The notes: generated by a model not told the origin, from the letters alone. A DNA stretch of 53,842 bases from Thermoguttaceae bacterium (GCA_017436025.1 JAFSDX010000065.1:1-53842); one strand, 5' to 3'; positions 1 through 9,365 are shown, counted from the stretch's first letter. Program-made: numbers and translations.

Positions 1-1
1 C

Positions 2-760
2 GTTTTTACCAACCCCGCTAATCCTTCCGAAGCGCCCAACCTCCCCCAAACGCCCGTTTCGTCCGACTCCGCCGTTCCCCCAGAAGCGCTCAACGTTCCC
101 CAAACGCCCGTTTCCCCCGATCGTCCTTTTTTCGCCCGTCCCGACGTCGCTCAACGTTCGAACGCGCCGACTTCCGGCGTTCGTTTCGAAGTCGCCGACC
201 CGAAACCGGTCGCGTCGGCGTCCGATTGGGCCCTCGCTCCGGCGGCTCCGTTCTTTTTTGAAGTCGTCGACTCGGCGACCGGCGACGTTTTTTACACCAA
301 AGCCGGCGACTTCGAGCCGTTCGAGGGCGGCGCGGCGCTCGTTCGCGGCGACCGAATCTTTGTCGCGACGATCGAACCGGGCCCCGGAACGCCGTCGTCG
401 GGAAACGCCGAGCGAACGCGAATTTTGCCCAACGGCCAAATTCAGGGCGTCGACGCGACCGGAAAACGCGTCGTCGCCCCCAATCTCGGAACGTTTTCCC
501 TTTATTTGTTCGACAATCCGGCGCGGTTGGCCTCCGTCGACGGCGTTTTCTTTGTCCCGACGGCGGAATCGGGGGCGCCGCGCCCGGCGAAACTCCCGGC
601 GAACGCGGAAATCGGCGTCGAATCGGGCCGCCTTCTCCTTTCGAACGGTCGCCCGGATGAAATTTTCGCCCGAATCGTCGTTCTTTGCAAGTCGAAAAAG
701 CGGCTCGTCGAGATTTTGACGCAACCGCGCCTCGCTCCGGAAACGCCGACGACGCCTTGA
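2..760 (+). CDS. Flagellar basal-body rod protein (FlgF/FlgG-like), 5'-truncated
   Basis: The frame is open from the window edge to TGA at 758-760, giving 252 residues of a protein whose start lies outside. The last ~110 residues match the C-terminal pattern of FlgG/FlgF rod proteins: a beta-strand start (LPNGQIQGVD), then SLYLFDNPARLASV, FFVPTAESGAP, a Gly-containing turn, and a final SNG..DEIFARIV helix region corresponding to SN-V-EE--MI in FlgG. These proteins form the cell-proximal or distal rod of the flagellar axle in the periplasm. The upstream part is Pro/Ala/Ser-rich, with a repeated PQTPVS motif, and looks like a spacer. The last helix is atypical (LCKSKKRLVEIL replaces the usual QRAYE-type motif), so this may be a divergent or accessory paralogue. 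No other flagellar gene is in the window. Family assignment is from motif similarity only. Confidence 0.5.
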   Translation, partial: VFTNPANPSEAPNLPQTPVSSDSAVPPEALNVPQTPVSPDRPFFARPDVAQRSNAPTSGVRFEVADPKPVASASDWALAPAAPFFFEVVDSATGDVFYTKAGDFEPFEGGAALVRGDRIFVATIEPGPGTPSSGNAERTRILPNGQIQGVDATGKRVVAPNLGTFSLYLFDNPARLASVDGVFFVPTAESGAPRPAKLPANAEIGVESGRLLLSNGRPDEIFARIVVLCKSKKRLVEILTQPRLAPETPTTP

Positions 761-783
761 CGCCCGCTTCGTTCCCTCCGCTC

Positions 784-874
784 TTCCGTTAAATTTCCCC
801 CAAACGCCCGACTTGCCGCGACGCGTTCGACCTTGCGACGTTCCACTTTTCCGTTAAATTTCCCCCAAACGCCC
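784..874. repeat. 26-bp direct repeat, two copies
   Basis: An identical 26-base string, beginning TTCCGTTAAA and ending CAAACGCCC, occurs at 784-809 and 849-874. The shorter core CCCCAAACGCCC also appears twice inside the flagellar gene, near 48 and 97, so a short motif has spread across a coding/non-coding boundary. The second copy supplies the left arm of the terminator hairpin. The rest of the 761-1078 gap holds two terminators and no gene. Confidence 0.8.
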
Positions 875-902
875 AACGTTTCCGCGACGCCGGGCGTTTT
901 TT
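868..902 (+). terminator. Rho-independent terminator of the flagellar-like gene
   Basis: AACGCCC (868-874) pairs with GGGCGTT (892-898) and is followed by a T run (897-902). It lies about 110 bases after the stop of the rightward gene. Confidence 0.55.
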
Positions 903-949
903 CTCGCCCATCCTCCCTATTTTAACGCCGTCGCTCAATAAAAGCCGAC

Positions 950-999
950 AAAAAAAGGGGACGCTCGAGCCGACGACGCGTCCCGAAACGTCCCTTTTT
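950..999 (-). terminator. Terminator of the GH106 gene
   Basis: AAAAGGGGACG on the left pairs with CGTCCCTTTT on the right, and on the minus strand the hairpin ends in a run of T. It lies about 80 bases downstream of the leftward rhamnosidase gene. The A/T-flanked stem is nearly symmetrical, so it could also stop rightward transcription. Confidence 0.65.
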
Positions 1000-1078
1000 C
1001 CCGCCGTCGAGCGAGTCGAAACCCGCCCGACGCGTTTTAGCGGCGATCCTCCAAACCGCCTATTTTACCCCAACGCGT

Positions 1079-4000
1079 TCATTTCGCCTCGTCGTTCGTT
1101 TCCTTAACCGCCGTCGAATCGTTCGAATCGTCCGTTTCGCGCAACCCGAACGCTTTTTCGCGCCGAATTTCAACCGGCCCGAAGAGCCCGGACGCCGCCG
1201 AACCTTTGTACCGCGACGGCAAATCGGCGTAAAAGTTCGCCAAGGTGTTGAAAACGACGACTTCAAGCCGGTTTTCGCCCGGTCGCAACGCGTCGGAAAC
1301 GTCGAGCCGCCAAGGCGACGTCGGCAAATCCCCGATTTCGCGCCCGTTCAAGAAGACGCGGCAACTCGCCCCGACGGCGCCGAGGTCGAGCCAAACTCGC
1401 TCGTTCCCCGATTCTTCGCCGTTCGCGTTCTTTGCGTCTTTCGCGTCTTTTGCGCCGCTTTCCCAAACGAACGTTTTCCCGTATTTCACCCCGCCCGAAT
1501 AACCGGCCAAGACGCCGCGACCGTTCCAGTCGCCGAGTTCCGCCGTCCCGACGCCGCAATCGAGCCGAATCGGTTCCGGGAAGACGGCGCCGCCGCAGAC
1601 GCCCGGTTCCGGTTCGATTTCAAGCGCGACGGTCGCCGCCCGTTCGAGCGATTCGGTCAATTGGAGCGTTTCCCAACGAACCGCCCGTTCGGAAAACGCC
1701 GCCAAGACGCCGCCGCTTTCCCCATTTGCGCCGTTCGCCCAATTTCCGCCCTTCGAATCGCCGAACGTCGCCGAATCGAGTTCGATTCCGGAGCGTCCGC
1801 CGCGCCAAAAATCTTTCCCTGCGACGACGATCGATTTCCGTTCGAAACTCGCCGGTTTCCCGTCGACGACGACCGACTTTAACGAACCGCGCAACGGAAT
1901 CGACGCGCCGTTCCAACCCGGGGGCGCGACGAAGCGGAACCAATACGTCGGGCGTTCCGGCGCCGTTCCGAAAACGTCGAAGTCGAGAACGCCGGGCCGG
2001 TCGAACCAAACGGTCGAAAGGGGCGTCCGTTTCCCGGCTTCCGTCGCGGCGCGGTTCGTCGCTTCGTTGTTCCAAGCGCCGTTATCGGTTCCGTTCTCGA
2101 CGCGCAGCGACGTCGAAACGCCGTTATCGCCGATTCCCCCATTTTCGCCAACTTCGCTATTTTCCGCCGCCGTCCGAGCGACGAACGCGAACGAACGCCG
2201 TCCCGCCGCGTCGTATCGGAGCAAAACCGGCGAGTTCGCGCCGTCTTCCGCGACGACGAGGGCCGTCGTCGGGTCGTCGAAGTCGAATCGTTTCCCATCG
2301 ACGAAGAGCGCGCCCGGAGCGTCGCCGCCGACGCAAACGTCGACCGGTACCGCCGCCGTTTCGCCATTTTCGCTATTTTTACTATCTCCGCTATTCCTCC
2401 CATTTTCGCCGCTAACCTTGCCGGTTTCAACGTTTTTAATGTCTTTAACGCCGTCTTGTCCGCTCGCCGAAGCGTTCGCGACCGCCGCCGTCGACCAAAG
2501 GTAATAAATCGAACCCGCTTCTTCCGGCGCGAAAACGGTCTCGTTCAACGCCGACGCGTTCTTTCCGAGCCCGATGAAGCGCGAATCGATCCGCTCTTTC
2601 AGCCCGTGATACCCTTGGCGCCCCGGGTTGCCTTCGATCCCCCAACGCCAAGAGAAGCCGAGCGGCGCCCAGCGGAACTCGCGCCCGTCGACGACGACCG
2701 GAACGCTCGGGTCGACCGTTCGCAACGCCGCCAACTTCGCGTCGAGCGCCGCGACGTCGACGTCCGCCGGGAACGGGCCGAGCCGCCAAAACTTTTGCCC
2801 GAAATCGCAAAGAACGCTTTGCGCTCCGTCGAACGACGGCGCCGCGCCTTGCCCGGCTTGCGCCGTCTTCCCGCTTTCTTCGTCTTCTTTATTTTGCGCC
2901 GATTCGCCGTTTTGCGCGACTTTGTCTTTTTGCGCAACTTCGCCGTTTTGCGCCGTTTCGTCAAAGGTCGCGACGCAATCGAACCGCCGCGCTTCCGCTC
3001 CGAGCGTTTCCTCCGAAATCGGAAGTCGGAAGTCGCCGAACCGGTTGTTCAACGTCGGCAAAAGTTCGAACGACCATTCGCCGTCGAGCTTGAGCGGCGC
3101 GACCGTTTCCGGCGCCGTCCCAACAAGCGTCCGTTTCGTTCCGTCGGCGGTCGTCAGCCGAATCGTTTTCCGCCGACTTTGCGAATTTTGCGCGTTTTGA
3201 GAATTTTGCGCCCCGTTCGCCGTCCCGTTCGCCGTCCCGTTCGCCGTCGTTTTCGCCGTCTCGCCGCCTCTCGCGAACGCCCGCGCCGTCCAACCGCCGT
3301 TTTTCGCGTCGATTTTCAAATCGACAATCTCCGCGACGTCGGTTTCGAGCGCGGTCAAGCGCCGCGTCGGTTCCTCGTTCTTCCAAAAAACGACGATTCC
3401 GGCCTCGGTCTTCTCGAACGGCCAACGGAGCGTCGTCGTTCCGGCGCTCTCCCCGTCGTTCGTTTCGAACGCCTCGACGATTTCGCGCCGCGAACCGTCC
3501 CAAGCGTTCCAAAATTCCGCCCGACCTTGCGCCGGGAACGTCAGCCAAGCGCCTTTTTCGCCGCGCATTACGAAGAACAGCTCCGCGTCCGCCGACGACC
3601 GCCGCGACGCCGCGCAAGGGGCGCCGGTCTTCGCGTCGAAAACTTCTTTCGGGAAGCGGCCCAAAAATTCGTTAAGGTTCGCCCAAAGCGCCGCGTCGTT
3701 CCCGCCGCTCGACCGCCCGCCGCCGTTCGCTTCGCTGTTGACGCCGGTTCGGTGCAGGACGTGAACGTTCCAAACGTCGACCGGGCGCGTTCCGGCCAAA
3801 TCGTTTCCGAGCCGCCAAGCCTTCGCCGCCGTCTCTTCACTCTCTTTATTTTGCGTCGTTTGCCCATTTTCCGCTTTTTGCGCCGCCGCGACGTTCGGCC
3901 CGTCGAGCGCGTATCGGAAATCTTCCGTCGAGGCGACCGTCTTCCCGTCCCGAACGAGCGCGACAAAGAATCCGGCGGAACCGCGACGCGGCGAGTCGGC

Positions 4001-6802
4001 GTCGCGACCGTCGATCGTCAAGACGTCGCCGTCTTTCAGTTTTAACGTTCCGCTCCAGCCGCCGGAATAATCGGCGTTATCGCAAATCTTTCGCTCGCCA
4101 ACGTAAAGCGCCCCGGCGTTGTCGCAGAAGAAACGAACCTTTAATTCGACCGGCTTATCGCCCAAGCCGTTCGCGACCCATTTGAAGAAAACGTTCTTTT
4201 CCAGCTCCGAACTCCAAGCCCAACGCCCTTCGAAGCCGCCGTCGTACCGCCGAATCTTCGAAAGTTCGCCGTTTTTCCCAACGAGCGTTCCTTCCTCCGT
4301 TCCTTTATTTTGCGCGACTTGCGCCTTTTCGCCGTCTTCGCTAAAATTCGCCGAAATCAGCGCGCCGAGCCCGCCGTTTGCGTTCGTTTGAACGGTCGAG
4401 CGTTTCCCGGCTTTCGCTTCGGCGGCGGTCAGTCCGAAAATTTCGCGAACCGCCGCGTCGAGTTCGGCGTCCTCGCGACCGTCGCGATCGGACGCTTCCG
4501 GCAAAGCGTCGAGCGCGACGACCGTCCCGCCGGCGCGATAAAATTCGAGCGCTTTCGCCAACGTCGACCAACGAATCCCGCGCGACGCCGGCAAAATAAG
4601 GACGCGGTGTTCCGAATCGCCGATCAAAAGGCGCGCGCCGTCGACCTTCGCCCGTTTCAGCGAATCGTCGTCGACGAAGAGAACGTCCCGCCCGGTCGCG
4701 TAAATTTTCTCGGCGGCGGCGAACGCGACCGAGTGCGAACGCTGCCCGTCCAACCGCGCTTGATACGACGTTACCGGGTACAAGACGAGGTAGTCGGCCC
4801 GCTGAACACCGCGAGTCAGCGCGAAGGAAAGCCGCTCAAAATACTTCAAAAACGCGCCGAACGTCTCCCAATAAGGTTGGCGGAAGTGATAACAAGGGGG
4901 CGCCCATTCCCAAAAACCGCCGTATGTCGTATAATACAACCCGTGTAAATTCAACAGGTTTGCGCCGAAAAGAAAGTTTTCGTTCGACGCGAAAAGCAAC
5001 CGCTCCGGCGTCGCGCCCCAACCGAACGAGTGATACCCTTCGAGCCAAACGCGGGGTCGCTTGTAAAAATGCGCGACCGACGCCGAAACCTTGCATTTGA
5101 TGAAGTCGGCGCGACCGCCCGGCGTGTCGTGTCCCGGCGCGGTGTACCAACGGGTCGCGCTAAAGTAGTCGCCGAACTCGACCGGATTCTTCCCCCGCCC
5201 GCCGGAGTCGCAAGCGTAAATCCGCCCTTTCGACGCATGCCAATCGAAAATCGGACGGAAATACCGCTCTTCGGCGAGCCGCACCCGAAGGTCGGCGAAG
5301 TCGAGTCGGTTTTTCTCCGTTCGCGCCCCGACGTCGGCGTCGAAAACCGCCGGAAGAGCCGCCCAAAGCGGATACCCCTTGCGCGCCGCGAAGACTTCGG
5401 CCAAGTCGTCGGCCCAAATCCGGTCGCCGGTTCCGAGTTGCAACTCGTCTTGGAAGAAGTAATTCAGCCCGAGCGTCGCCGAACGCCCGTCAAACTTCGC
5501 GCCGTCAGCCAATTTCGCGCCGTTTACCAACTTCGCGCCGTTATTTAATTCCGCGTTGTTTGCCAACTTTGCGTCGTTCGCCAATTCCGCGTCGTTCGCC
5601 AATTCCGCGTTGTTCGCCAACTTTGCGCCGTTCGCTAATTCCGCGTTGTTCGCCAACTTTGCGCCGTTCGCGTTTTCCCCGCCGTCGACCGCAACCGCGC
5701 CGTTTTGCCCGCCTTCCTTATCTTTCCCTTCTTGCGCAAGGGTCGCCAACGTCCGGGTTTCGAACGGCTGGAAGAAACGAGCGACGACCGTCTTTCCGGC
5801 CTCGGGGTGCAACGGATTCAACGTTTGCGGAACGCGCCGCGCCTTGAAGAACCAAATTTCGACTTCCGCGCCGTCTTGCGCTCCGTCGATTTTAGCGACG
5901 TCGACAATTTTAGCGACTTTGCCGTTTTTGCCGCCGTTTTCCGCGTTCTTTTTAGCGTCCTTTTCCCCGTTTTCCCCGTTTTCTGCATTTTCCGCGTTTC
6001 CAAGCGTTCGCAACGCTTCGACGTCCGCCCCGAGCGCGACGAAACGCCCCGCGTCGAGCTTTCCGTCCGCGCCGATCGGGTAAGCGACCGCTTGCACCAG
6101 CGCGTCGTCCGCCGTCGAGTTTAACGATTTTAACGCCTCGGTCGCCGCCAACGCCGCCGCGAACCGTCCGTCCGCGTCGACTTTAACCCGTTCTTTCGCC
6201 GCGACGTAAAGGGTTCGGCTTTGCAACTCCGCGTCGCGATAAATCAAGCGGTCGAAGAGGTTGTCCGGCGAGTTTTGCCAATCGAGCGTGTACCCGCTGA
6301 GCCCGACGCCCATCCCGAGTTCCCGACAGCGCGCCGCGACGACGTCGAACGCGTCGAACCATTCGGCGGTCAGCGGTTCCGGGTTGTTCGGGTAAGTCAA
6401 CCAGTTCGGTCGAATTTCTCCCCGAACGTCGTCGTGCGCGTAATTGATTTGAACGCCGGAAATTCCCCCTTTTTTCGCCAGTTCGTCGATTTGCCAAAGG
6501 AGGCGCTCGGCGTCGAGTTTTTCGCCCGTCCACCACCAAAACGGAACTTCGCCGTACCCCGCCGGCGGCGACGCGAACCCGATTTTCCAATCGACCGCCG
6601 CGTCCGGAGCAAACGCCGAAACGTCGCCGAACGCCGCCGCGTCCCAAGCCGTTCCCGTCGTCTCCGCCGTTTGCGCCGCCTTCGTTATCGTTCGCATTTG
6701 CGGGCCGTCGTTCGCTCGAACGTCGAACGAACCGCCAAGCGCCGCCGTTAAAATTGACGCGACCGTCAAAGCCGCCGTATTCCGCCGCCAATATTTTCGC
6801 AC
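1079..6802 (-). CDS. Secreted GH106-type alpha-L-rhamnosidase, very large
   Basis: Likely an exported enzyme removing alpha-L-rhamnose from polysaccharides. I chose the GTG at 6802 (1907 residues) because AGAGGG precedes it and a signal peptide follows at once (VRKYWRRN..LTVASILTAALGG..VRA); the frame is open further upstream but without a signal. Family signs: GEVPFWWWTGEKL and a TIM-barrel start (LAKKGGISGVQINYAHD), CDSGGRGKNPVEFGDYFS, RVWLEGYHSFGW and, at the C-terminus, a beta-sandwich ending SGLFGPVEI, the usual end of GH106 proteins. Known relatives are roughly 1000-1200 residues. The excess here is low-complexity Asn/Ala/Gly/Glu/Lys/Gln inserts, including a run of 18-bp repeats at 5492-5668. 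It has its own promoter (6915-6943) and terminator (950-999). The family is fairly sure; the exact substrate is inferred. Confidence 0.72.
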   Translation of the reverse strand: MRKYWRRNTAALTVASILTAALGGSFDVRANDGPQMRTITKAAQTAETTGTAWDAAAFGDVSAFAPDAAVDWKIGFASPPAGYGEVPFWWWTGEKLDAERLLWQIDELAKKGGISGVQINYAHDDVRGEIRPNWLTYPNNPEPLTAEWFDAFDVVAARCRELGMGVGLSGYTLDWQNSPDNLFDRLIYRDAELQSRTLYVAAKERVKVDADGRFAAALAATEALKSLNSTADDALVQAVAYPIGADGKLDAGRFVALGADVEALRTLGNAENAENGENGEKDAKKNAENGGKNGKVAKIVDVAKIDGAQDGAEVEIWFFKARRVPQTLNPLHPEAGKTVVARFFQPFETRTLATLAQEGKDKEGGQNGAVAVDGGENANGAKLANNAELANGAKLANNAELANDAELANDAKLANNAELNNGAKLVNGAKLADGAKFDGRSATLGLNYFFQDELQLGTGDRIWADDLAEVFAARKGYPLWAALPAVFDADVGARTEKNRLDFADLRVRLAEERYFRPIFDWHASKGRIYACDSGGRGKNPVEFGDYFSATRWYTAPGHDTPGGRADFIKCKVSASVAHFYKRPRVWLEGYHSFGWGATPERLLFASNENFLFGANLLNLHGLYYTTYGGFWEWAPPCYHFRQPYWETFGAFLKYFERLSFALTRGVQRADYLVLYPVTSYQARLDGQRSHSVAFAAAEKIYATGRDVLFVDDDSLKRAKVDGARLLIGDSEHRVLILPASRGIRWSTLAKALEFYRAGGTVVALDALPEASDRDGREDAELDAAVREIFGLTAAEAKAGKRSTVQTNANGGLGALISANFSEDGEKAQVAQNKGTEEGTLVGKNGELSKIRRYDGGFEGRWAWSSELEKNVFFKWVANGLGDKPVELKVRFFCDNAGALYVGERKICDNADYSGGWSGTLKLKDGDVLTIDGRDADSPRRGSAGFFVALVRDGKTVASTEDFRYALDGPNVAAAQKAENGQTTQNKESEETAAKAWRLGNDLAGTRPVDVWNVHVLHRTGVNSEANGGGRSSGGNDAALWANLNEFLGRFPKEVFDAKTGAPCAASRRSSADAELFFVMRGEKGAWLTFPAQGRAEFWNAWDGSRREIVEAFETNDGESAGTTTLRWPFEKTEAGIVVFWKNEEPTRRLTALETDVAEIVDLKIDAKNGGWTARAFARGGETAKTTANGTANGTANGAQNSQNAQNSQSRRKTIRLTTADGTKRTLVGTAPETVAPLKLDGEWSFELLPTLNNRFGDFRLPISEETLGAEARRFDCVATFDETAQNGEVAQKDKVAQNGESAQNKEDEESGKTAQAGQGAAPSFDGAQSVLCDFGQKFWRLGPFPADVDVAALDAKLAALRTVDPSVPVVVDGREFRWAPLGFSWRWGIEGNPGRQGYHGLKERIDSRFIGLGKNASALNETVFAPEEAGSIYYLWSTAAVANASASGQDGVKDIKNVETGKVSGENGRNSGDSKNSENGETAAVPVDVCVGGDAPGALFVDGKRFDFDDPTTALVVAEDGANSPVLLRYDAAGRRSFAFVARTAAENSEVGENGGIGDNGVSTSLRVENGTDNGAWNNEATNRAATEAGKRTPLSTVWFDRPGVLDFDVFGTAPERPTYWFRFVAPPGWNGASIPLRGSLKSVVVDGKPASFERKSIVVAGKDFWRGGRSGIELDSATFGDSKGGNWANGANGESGGVLAAFSERAVRWETLQLTESLERAATVALEIEPEPGVCGGAVFPEPIRLDCGVGTAELGDWNGRGVLAGYSGGVKYGKTFVWESGAKDAKDAKNANGEESGNERVWLDLGAVGASCRVFLNGREIGDLPTSPWRLDVSDALRPGENRLEVVVFNTLANFYADLPSRYKGSAASGLFGPVEIRREKAFGLRETDDSNDSTAVKETNDEAK
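5492..5668 (-). repeat. Degenerate 18-bp tandem repeat inside the GH106 gene
   Basis: About ten units of 18 bases encode a six-residue repeat of the form (G/N/D)A(K/E)LAN. Units differ mainly at the first and third residues. The run sits between the N-terminal barrel region and the next conserved block (ATLGLNYFFQDEL), so it looks like an expanded linker. Confidence 0.85.
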
Positions 6803-6914
6803 TTTTTCCCTCTTAATAGCAAGCAAATCGATTAAACAACAACAAAAGAAATTCGTTTGATTTAACGCGTCGCATCCAACCGAACGTCGACCGCCGCGCC
6901 GCGACGGTCGCCCG

Positions 6915-6943
6915 ATTATAACAAAATCGCCGCGAAAAATCAA
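6915..6943 (-). promoter_or_regulatory. Promoter of the GH106 gene
   Basis: On the minus strand TTGATT (6943-6938), 17 bases, TATAAT (6920-6915). The predicted start of transcription leaves a leader of about 105 bases before the GTG at 6802. Confidence 0.6.
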
Positions 6944-6988
6944 GAAAACGCGACGCCGCCGGTCCAAGAATCCGCCGAAAACGCTCGA

Positions 6989-7873
6989 CTAAAACGCCGC
7001 GCCGGTCAAAAAGTCGAGGTCGAACGGCTTGGCGACGACGCGAACGGCGCCGAGCCCAGATTTTTGCTCAAAAAACTCAATTTCGTCACAACGCGGAGCG
7101 AAGCCGAGAAGGTCGAGCGCCGCCGCCGGAAACGCCGCTCGAATCGTCCGCAACTCGTCGAGCAAATTCGCCGCCGCGAGATCGACCGCGTCGACGACGA
7201 CCCGCGTCGGGCGGAAATCGGCGAAACGTTCGAGCCGTCGAAAGGCGCCGAGTCGAACGGAAGCGCCCCGCTCGGCGAACACGTCCCGCAACAACCGCCC
7301 CAACGCCGCGTCGCCCCCCGGAAAAATCGCGACCGCCTCCGCCGACTTTTCCGGCCGCGCCAACTTTTCCGTTTTTCCCAACGTTAACGCCGACGCCGAC
7401 GCCGTTTCGCCCCCTTTCGCGCTCCGTCGAACCGCCGCGACGCGCCGATCGCCCCAAGTTTCAAGAGGCGACGCGGCGAAAAGCCCGGCGGATTCGGCGA
7501 AAAATCGGAAAAACTCGCGTCGCCCGGTCGAGCGCCAAGTCTCCGGATAAAACCGCCGCGTTCCGGGAAAGGTTGCGCCGGTTCGGTTCTCCCCTTCGCA
7601 AAGCGTTCCGGCGACGAGCGCGATCGGCGCAAGGGGCGCGATTCTTCGCAACCGCTCGACGTCGGCGGGCGAAAACTCGCTCGGGAACGACCGGCAAAGG
7701 ACGAAAAAGTCGACGTCGAAAAGCGTTCGCGCCGTCGAATCGTCCAAGGAAACGCCGTCGAACGCTTCGAAAGCGACCGTCGACGCGCCGAAACGCTCCG
7801 CCGCTTGCCGAACGTCTCGCTCGACCGCTTGAAATTCTTCCCGCGACGTCCTGCCGCCTAAAAAAATCTTCAT
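6989..7873 (-). CDS. Hypothetical protein with two degenerate receiver-like halves
   Basis: I choose the ATG at 7873 (294 residues, MKIFLGGRTSREEF) because GAAGGGG lies six to eight bases upstream; the frame extends 25 codons further without a better site. The protein reads as two CheY-like halves. The first has FDVDFFVLCRSFP and a following helix and strand (RRIAPLAPIALVAG). The second has VAIFPGGDAALGRLLRDVF, PTRVVVDAVDLAAANLLDELRTIRAAFP, and ends with VVAKPFDLDFL, like the KPF lysine motif of receiver domains. The usual phosphorylatable Asp is not clearly conserved, so signalling by phosphorylation is doubtful. The gene stops 187 bases upstream of the GH106 start and has no obvious partner. 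The function is unknown; the receiver fold is inferred. Confidence 0.5.
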   Translation of the reverse strand: MKIFLGGRTSREEFQAVERDVRQAAERFGASTVAFEAFDGVSLDDSTARTLFDVDFFVLCRSFPSEFSPADVERLRRIAPLAPIALVAGTLCEGENRTGATFPGTRRFYPETWRSTGRREFFRFFAESAGLFAASPLETWGDRRVAAVRRSAKGGETASASALTLGKTEKLARPEKSAEAVAIFPGGDAALGRLLRDVFAERGASVRLGAFRRLERFADFRPTRVVVDAVDLAAANLLDELRTIRAAFPAAALDLLGFAPRCDEIEFFEQKSGLGAVRVVAKPFDLDFLTGAAF

Positions 7874-8199
7874 CCGCGCCCCTTCAAACCGCCGTATCCG
7901 CAAATTCAACGCAACCGCTAAAATTATCGCGGTCGTTTTCATTATCATAAACGAAACGGCTAAAAAAACAACCGGGGGACGACAAAATTTTCTATATTCA
8001 ACCCACTTTCTCTATTTTAATGTTTCAGCGTCCCGTTTTTCGCGCCGTTAACGCCAACCGCAATAAAAAAACCGCTCGAACGCGACGGTTCGAACGGTTT
8101 TTAAGCTTCAATTTCCAAATTCCGCAACGCTAAGCGGAGCCGGTCGCTTGCGCCAAACGCCGTCGCGACGCCTCCGCCCCCCTTTCTTTGCCGCCGCGC
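7874..8199. other. Intergenic region, 326 bp
   Basis: AT-richer than its surroundings. It holds the terminator at 8064-8103 and possible but unconvincing minus-strand promoter boxes (GATAAT at 7946-7941). I see no gene. Confidence 0.5.
8064..8103 (-). terminator. Terminator of the metallo-beta-lactamase-fold gene
   Basis: AACCGCTCGAAC (8070-8081) pairs, with one mismatch, with GTTCGAACGGTT (8088-8099). On the minus strand the stem runs into a T tract (8069-8064). It lies about 100 bases past the stop codon. Confidence 0.75.
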
Positions 8200-9249
8200 T
8201 CAACCGCCGACGACGATTTTTTCGCCCCAAACCGGAAGCAAAACGGAATCGCTCGCGCATTTTGCGCAAATCCCCAAGCCGTACTTGTACGACCAACGCC
8301 ATTTGTCGATCTCGTGTCCCAGTTCGAGAATATGGGAAAGCAAGGTAAGTTTCGGCTTCAACGTTTCTTTAACGCACTTCGGAACGTCGAGCCCGACGGC
8401 CAAGTGCGGAATGAAAACGTCGACCGGCTTCTCGGGCGTCAACTGCGCGAAATTGCAAGCGTCGCCGACGTGATAAACGACGCGATTTCCCGTCGCCGCG
8501 CCGCAGTCGATTTCATACGTCGAGACGAACCGCCGCAACTTCGCGTTGTGATCGACCAAATTCACTCGAATTTTCGCGTCGCCGAACGCGTACTCGCCGC
8601 CGTCCGGGCCGGTCTTCCAACGGTTGTTGAGGAAATTCGAAACGACCGGCTTCCCCGCCGCCTCCATCGCTTGGACGAAAGAACGGGTGAAGTGGTCGCC
8701 GTGGTTGTGCGTGATCAACGTAAAGTCGACGAGCGACGCCAACTCCGACGCGCGGCGATGCCGAACGTCGACCGCGAACGTTTGCGTCGGGGTCTTGACG
8801 ACGTACCCCATATTGTAAATTTGCCAAAAAACGACGGTTCCTTCGGCGACTTCGGTCGTCGGAACTTCGCGCAAAATCTTGTCGAAACCGGCGTCGAGGA
8901 AACGCAAAACGCCCCGTTCGGCGATCCAACGCGCCGCGTTTTCGGCGGAACCGTTGAAATAATCGTTAAAATCCTTCGCTTCCAACCGGTCGACCGAACG
9001 CTGAATCGTCAGCGCCGCCTTCAGCCGTTCGTCCGACCACTTCGGGCCCGACGTTTCGCTCAAAACGCGAATCGCGGCGTCGATCTCGGCGGCGGTCGGC
9101 TCCGGGCCGTCGGTGAACTCGGCGGCGAAAATTCGCTCCCAATCGCTCGAACCGACGCCGGTCGCCGTCGCCAGCGCGCTCCAAATCAGCGCCGTTCGTT
9201 TCAAGAATTCGCGACGAGTCGCCGCGCCGTTTTGCGTTGAATTGTTCAT
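8200..9249 (-). CDS. Tat-exported metallo-beta-lactamase-fold hydrolase
   Basis: 349 residues starting MNNSTQNGAATRREFLKRTA, a twin-arginine signal (TRREFLK at 11-17) followed by a hydrophobic stretch, so the protein is exported folded, probably with bound metal. The beta-lactamase-fold signature HNHGDH is at 181-186, preceded by the strand FAVDVRH. Further conserved points are YHVGDACNFAQL and LLSHILELGHE near the end, which resemble UlaG/YcbL-like branches of the superfamily more than true beta-lactamases. The mature N-terminal ~100 residues are helical and not part of the fold. It is transcribed alone, between the promoter at 9337-9365 and the terminator at 8064-8103. Substrate unknown; hydrolysis of a phosphodiester or lactone would be typical of the fold. 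Confidence 0.7.
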   Translation of the reverse strand: MNNSTQNGAATRREFLKRTALIWSALATATGVGSSDWERIFAAEFTDGPEPTAAEIDAAIRVLSETSGPKWSDERLKAALTIQRSVDRLEAKDFNDYFNGSAENAARWIAERGVLRFLDAGFDKILREVPTTEVAEGTVVFWQIYNMGYVVKTPTQTFAVDVRHRRASELASLVDFTLITHNHGDHFTRSFVQAMEAAGKPVVSNFLNNRWKTGPDGGEYAFGDAKIRVNLVDHNAKLRRFVSTYEIDCGAATGNRVVYHVGDACNFAQLTPEKPVDVFIPHLAVGLDVPKCVKETLKPKLTLLSHILELGHEIDKWRWSYKYGLGICAKCASDSVLLPVWGEKIVVGG

Positions 9250-9336
9250 CGAAACGCCTCCGCTTTCGTTGTTTGTCGCGTTGAAAAACGCCGGATTTTT
9301 GCCGTCGTCGCGAACGCCGGTCGCGCCGCCGCCTTT

Positions 9337-9365
9337 ATTATAACGTCGAAGCGCGGAAATCGCAA
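9337..9365 (-). promoter_or_regulatory. Promoter of the metallo-beta-lactamase-fold gene
   Basis: On the minus strand TTGCGA (9365-9360), 17 bases, TATAAT (9342-9337). The leader to the ATG at 9249 is about 80 bases. Confidence 0.65.

Noticed and set aside
2456..4045. A 529-codon plus-strand frame inside the rhamnosidase gene.
   Set aside because: Extremely Arg-rich, no ribosome site, antisense to conserved GH106 sequence; it results from high third-position GC.
5492..5668. CRISPR array.
   Set aside because: The 18-bp units are contiguous, without spacers, and in frame inside a gene.
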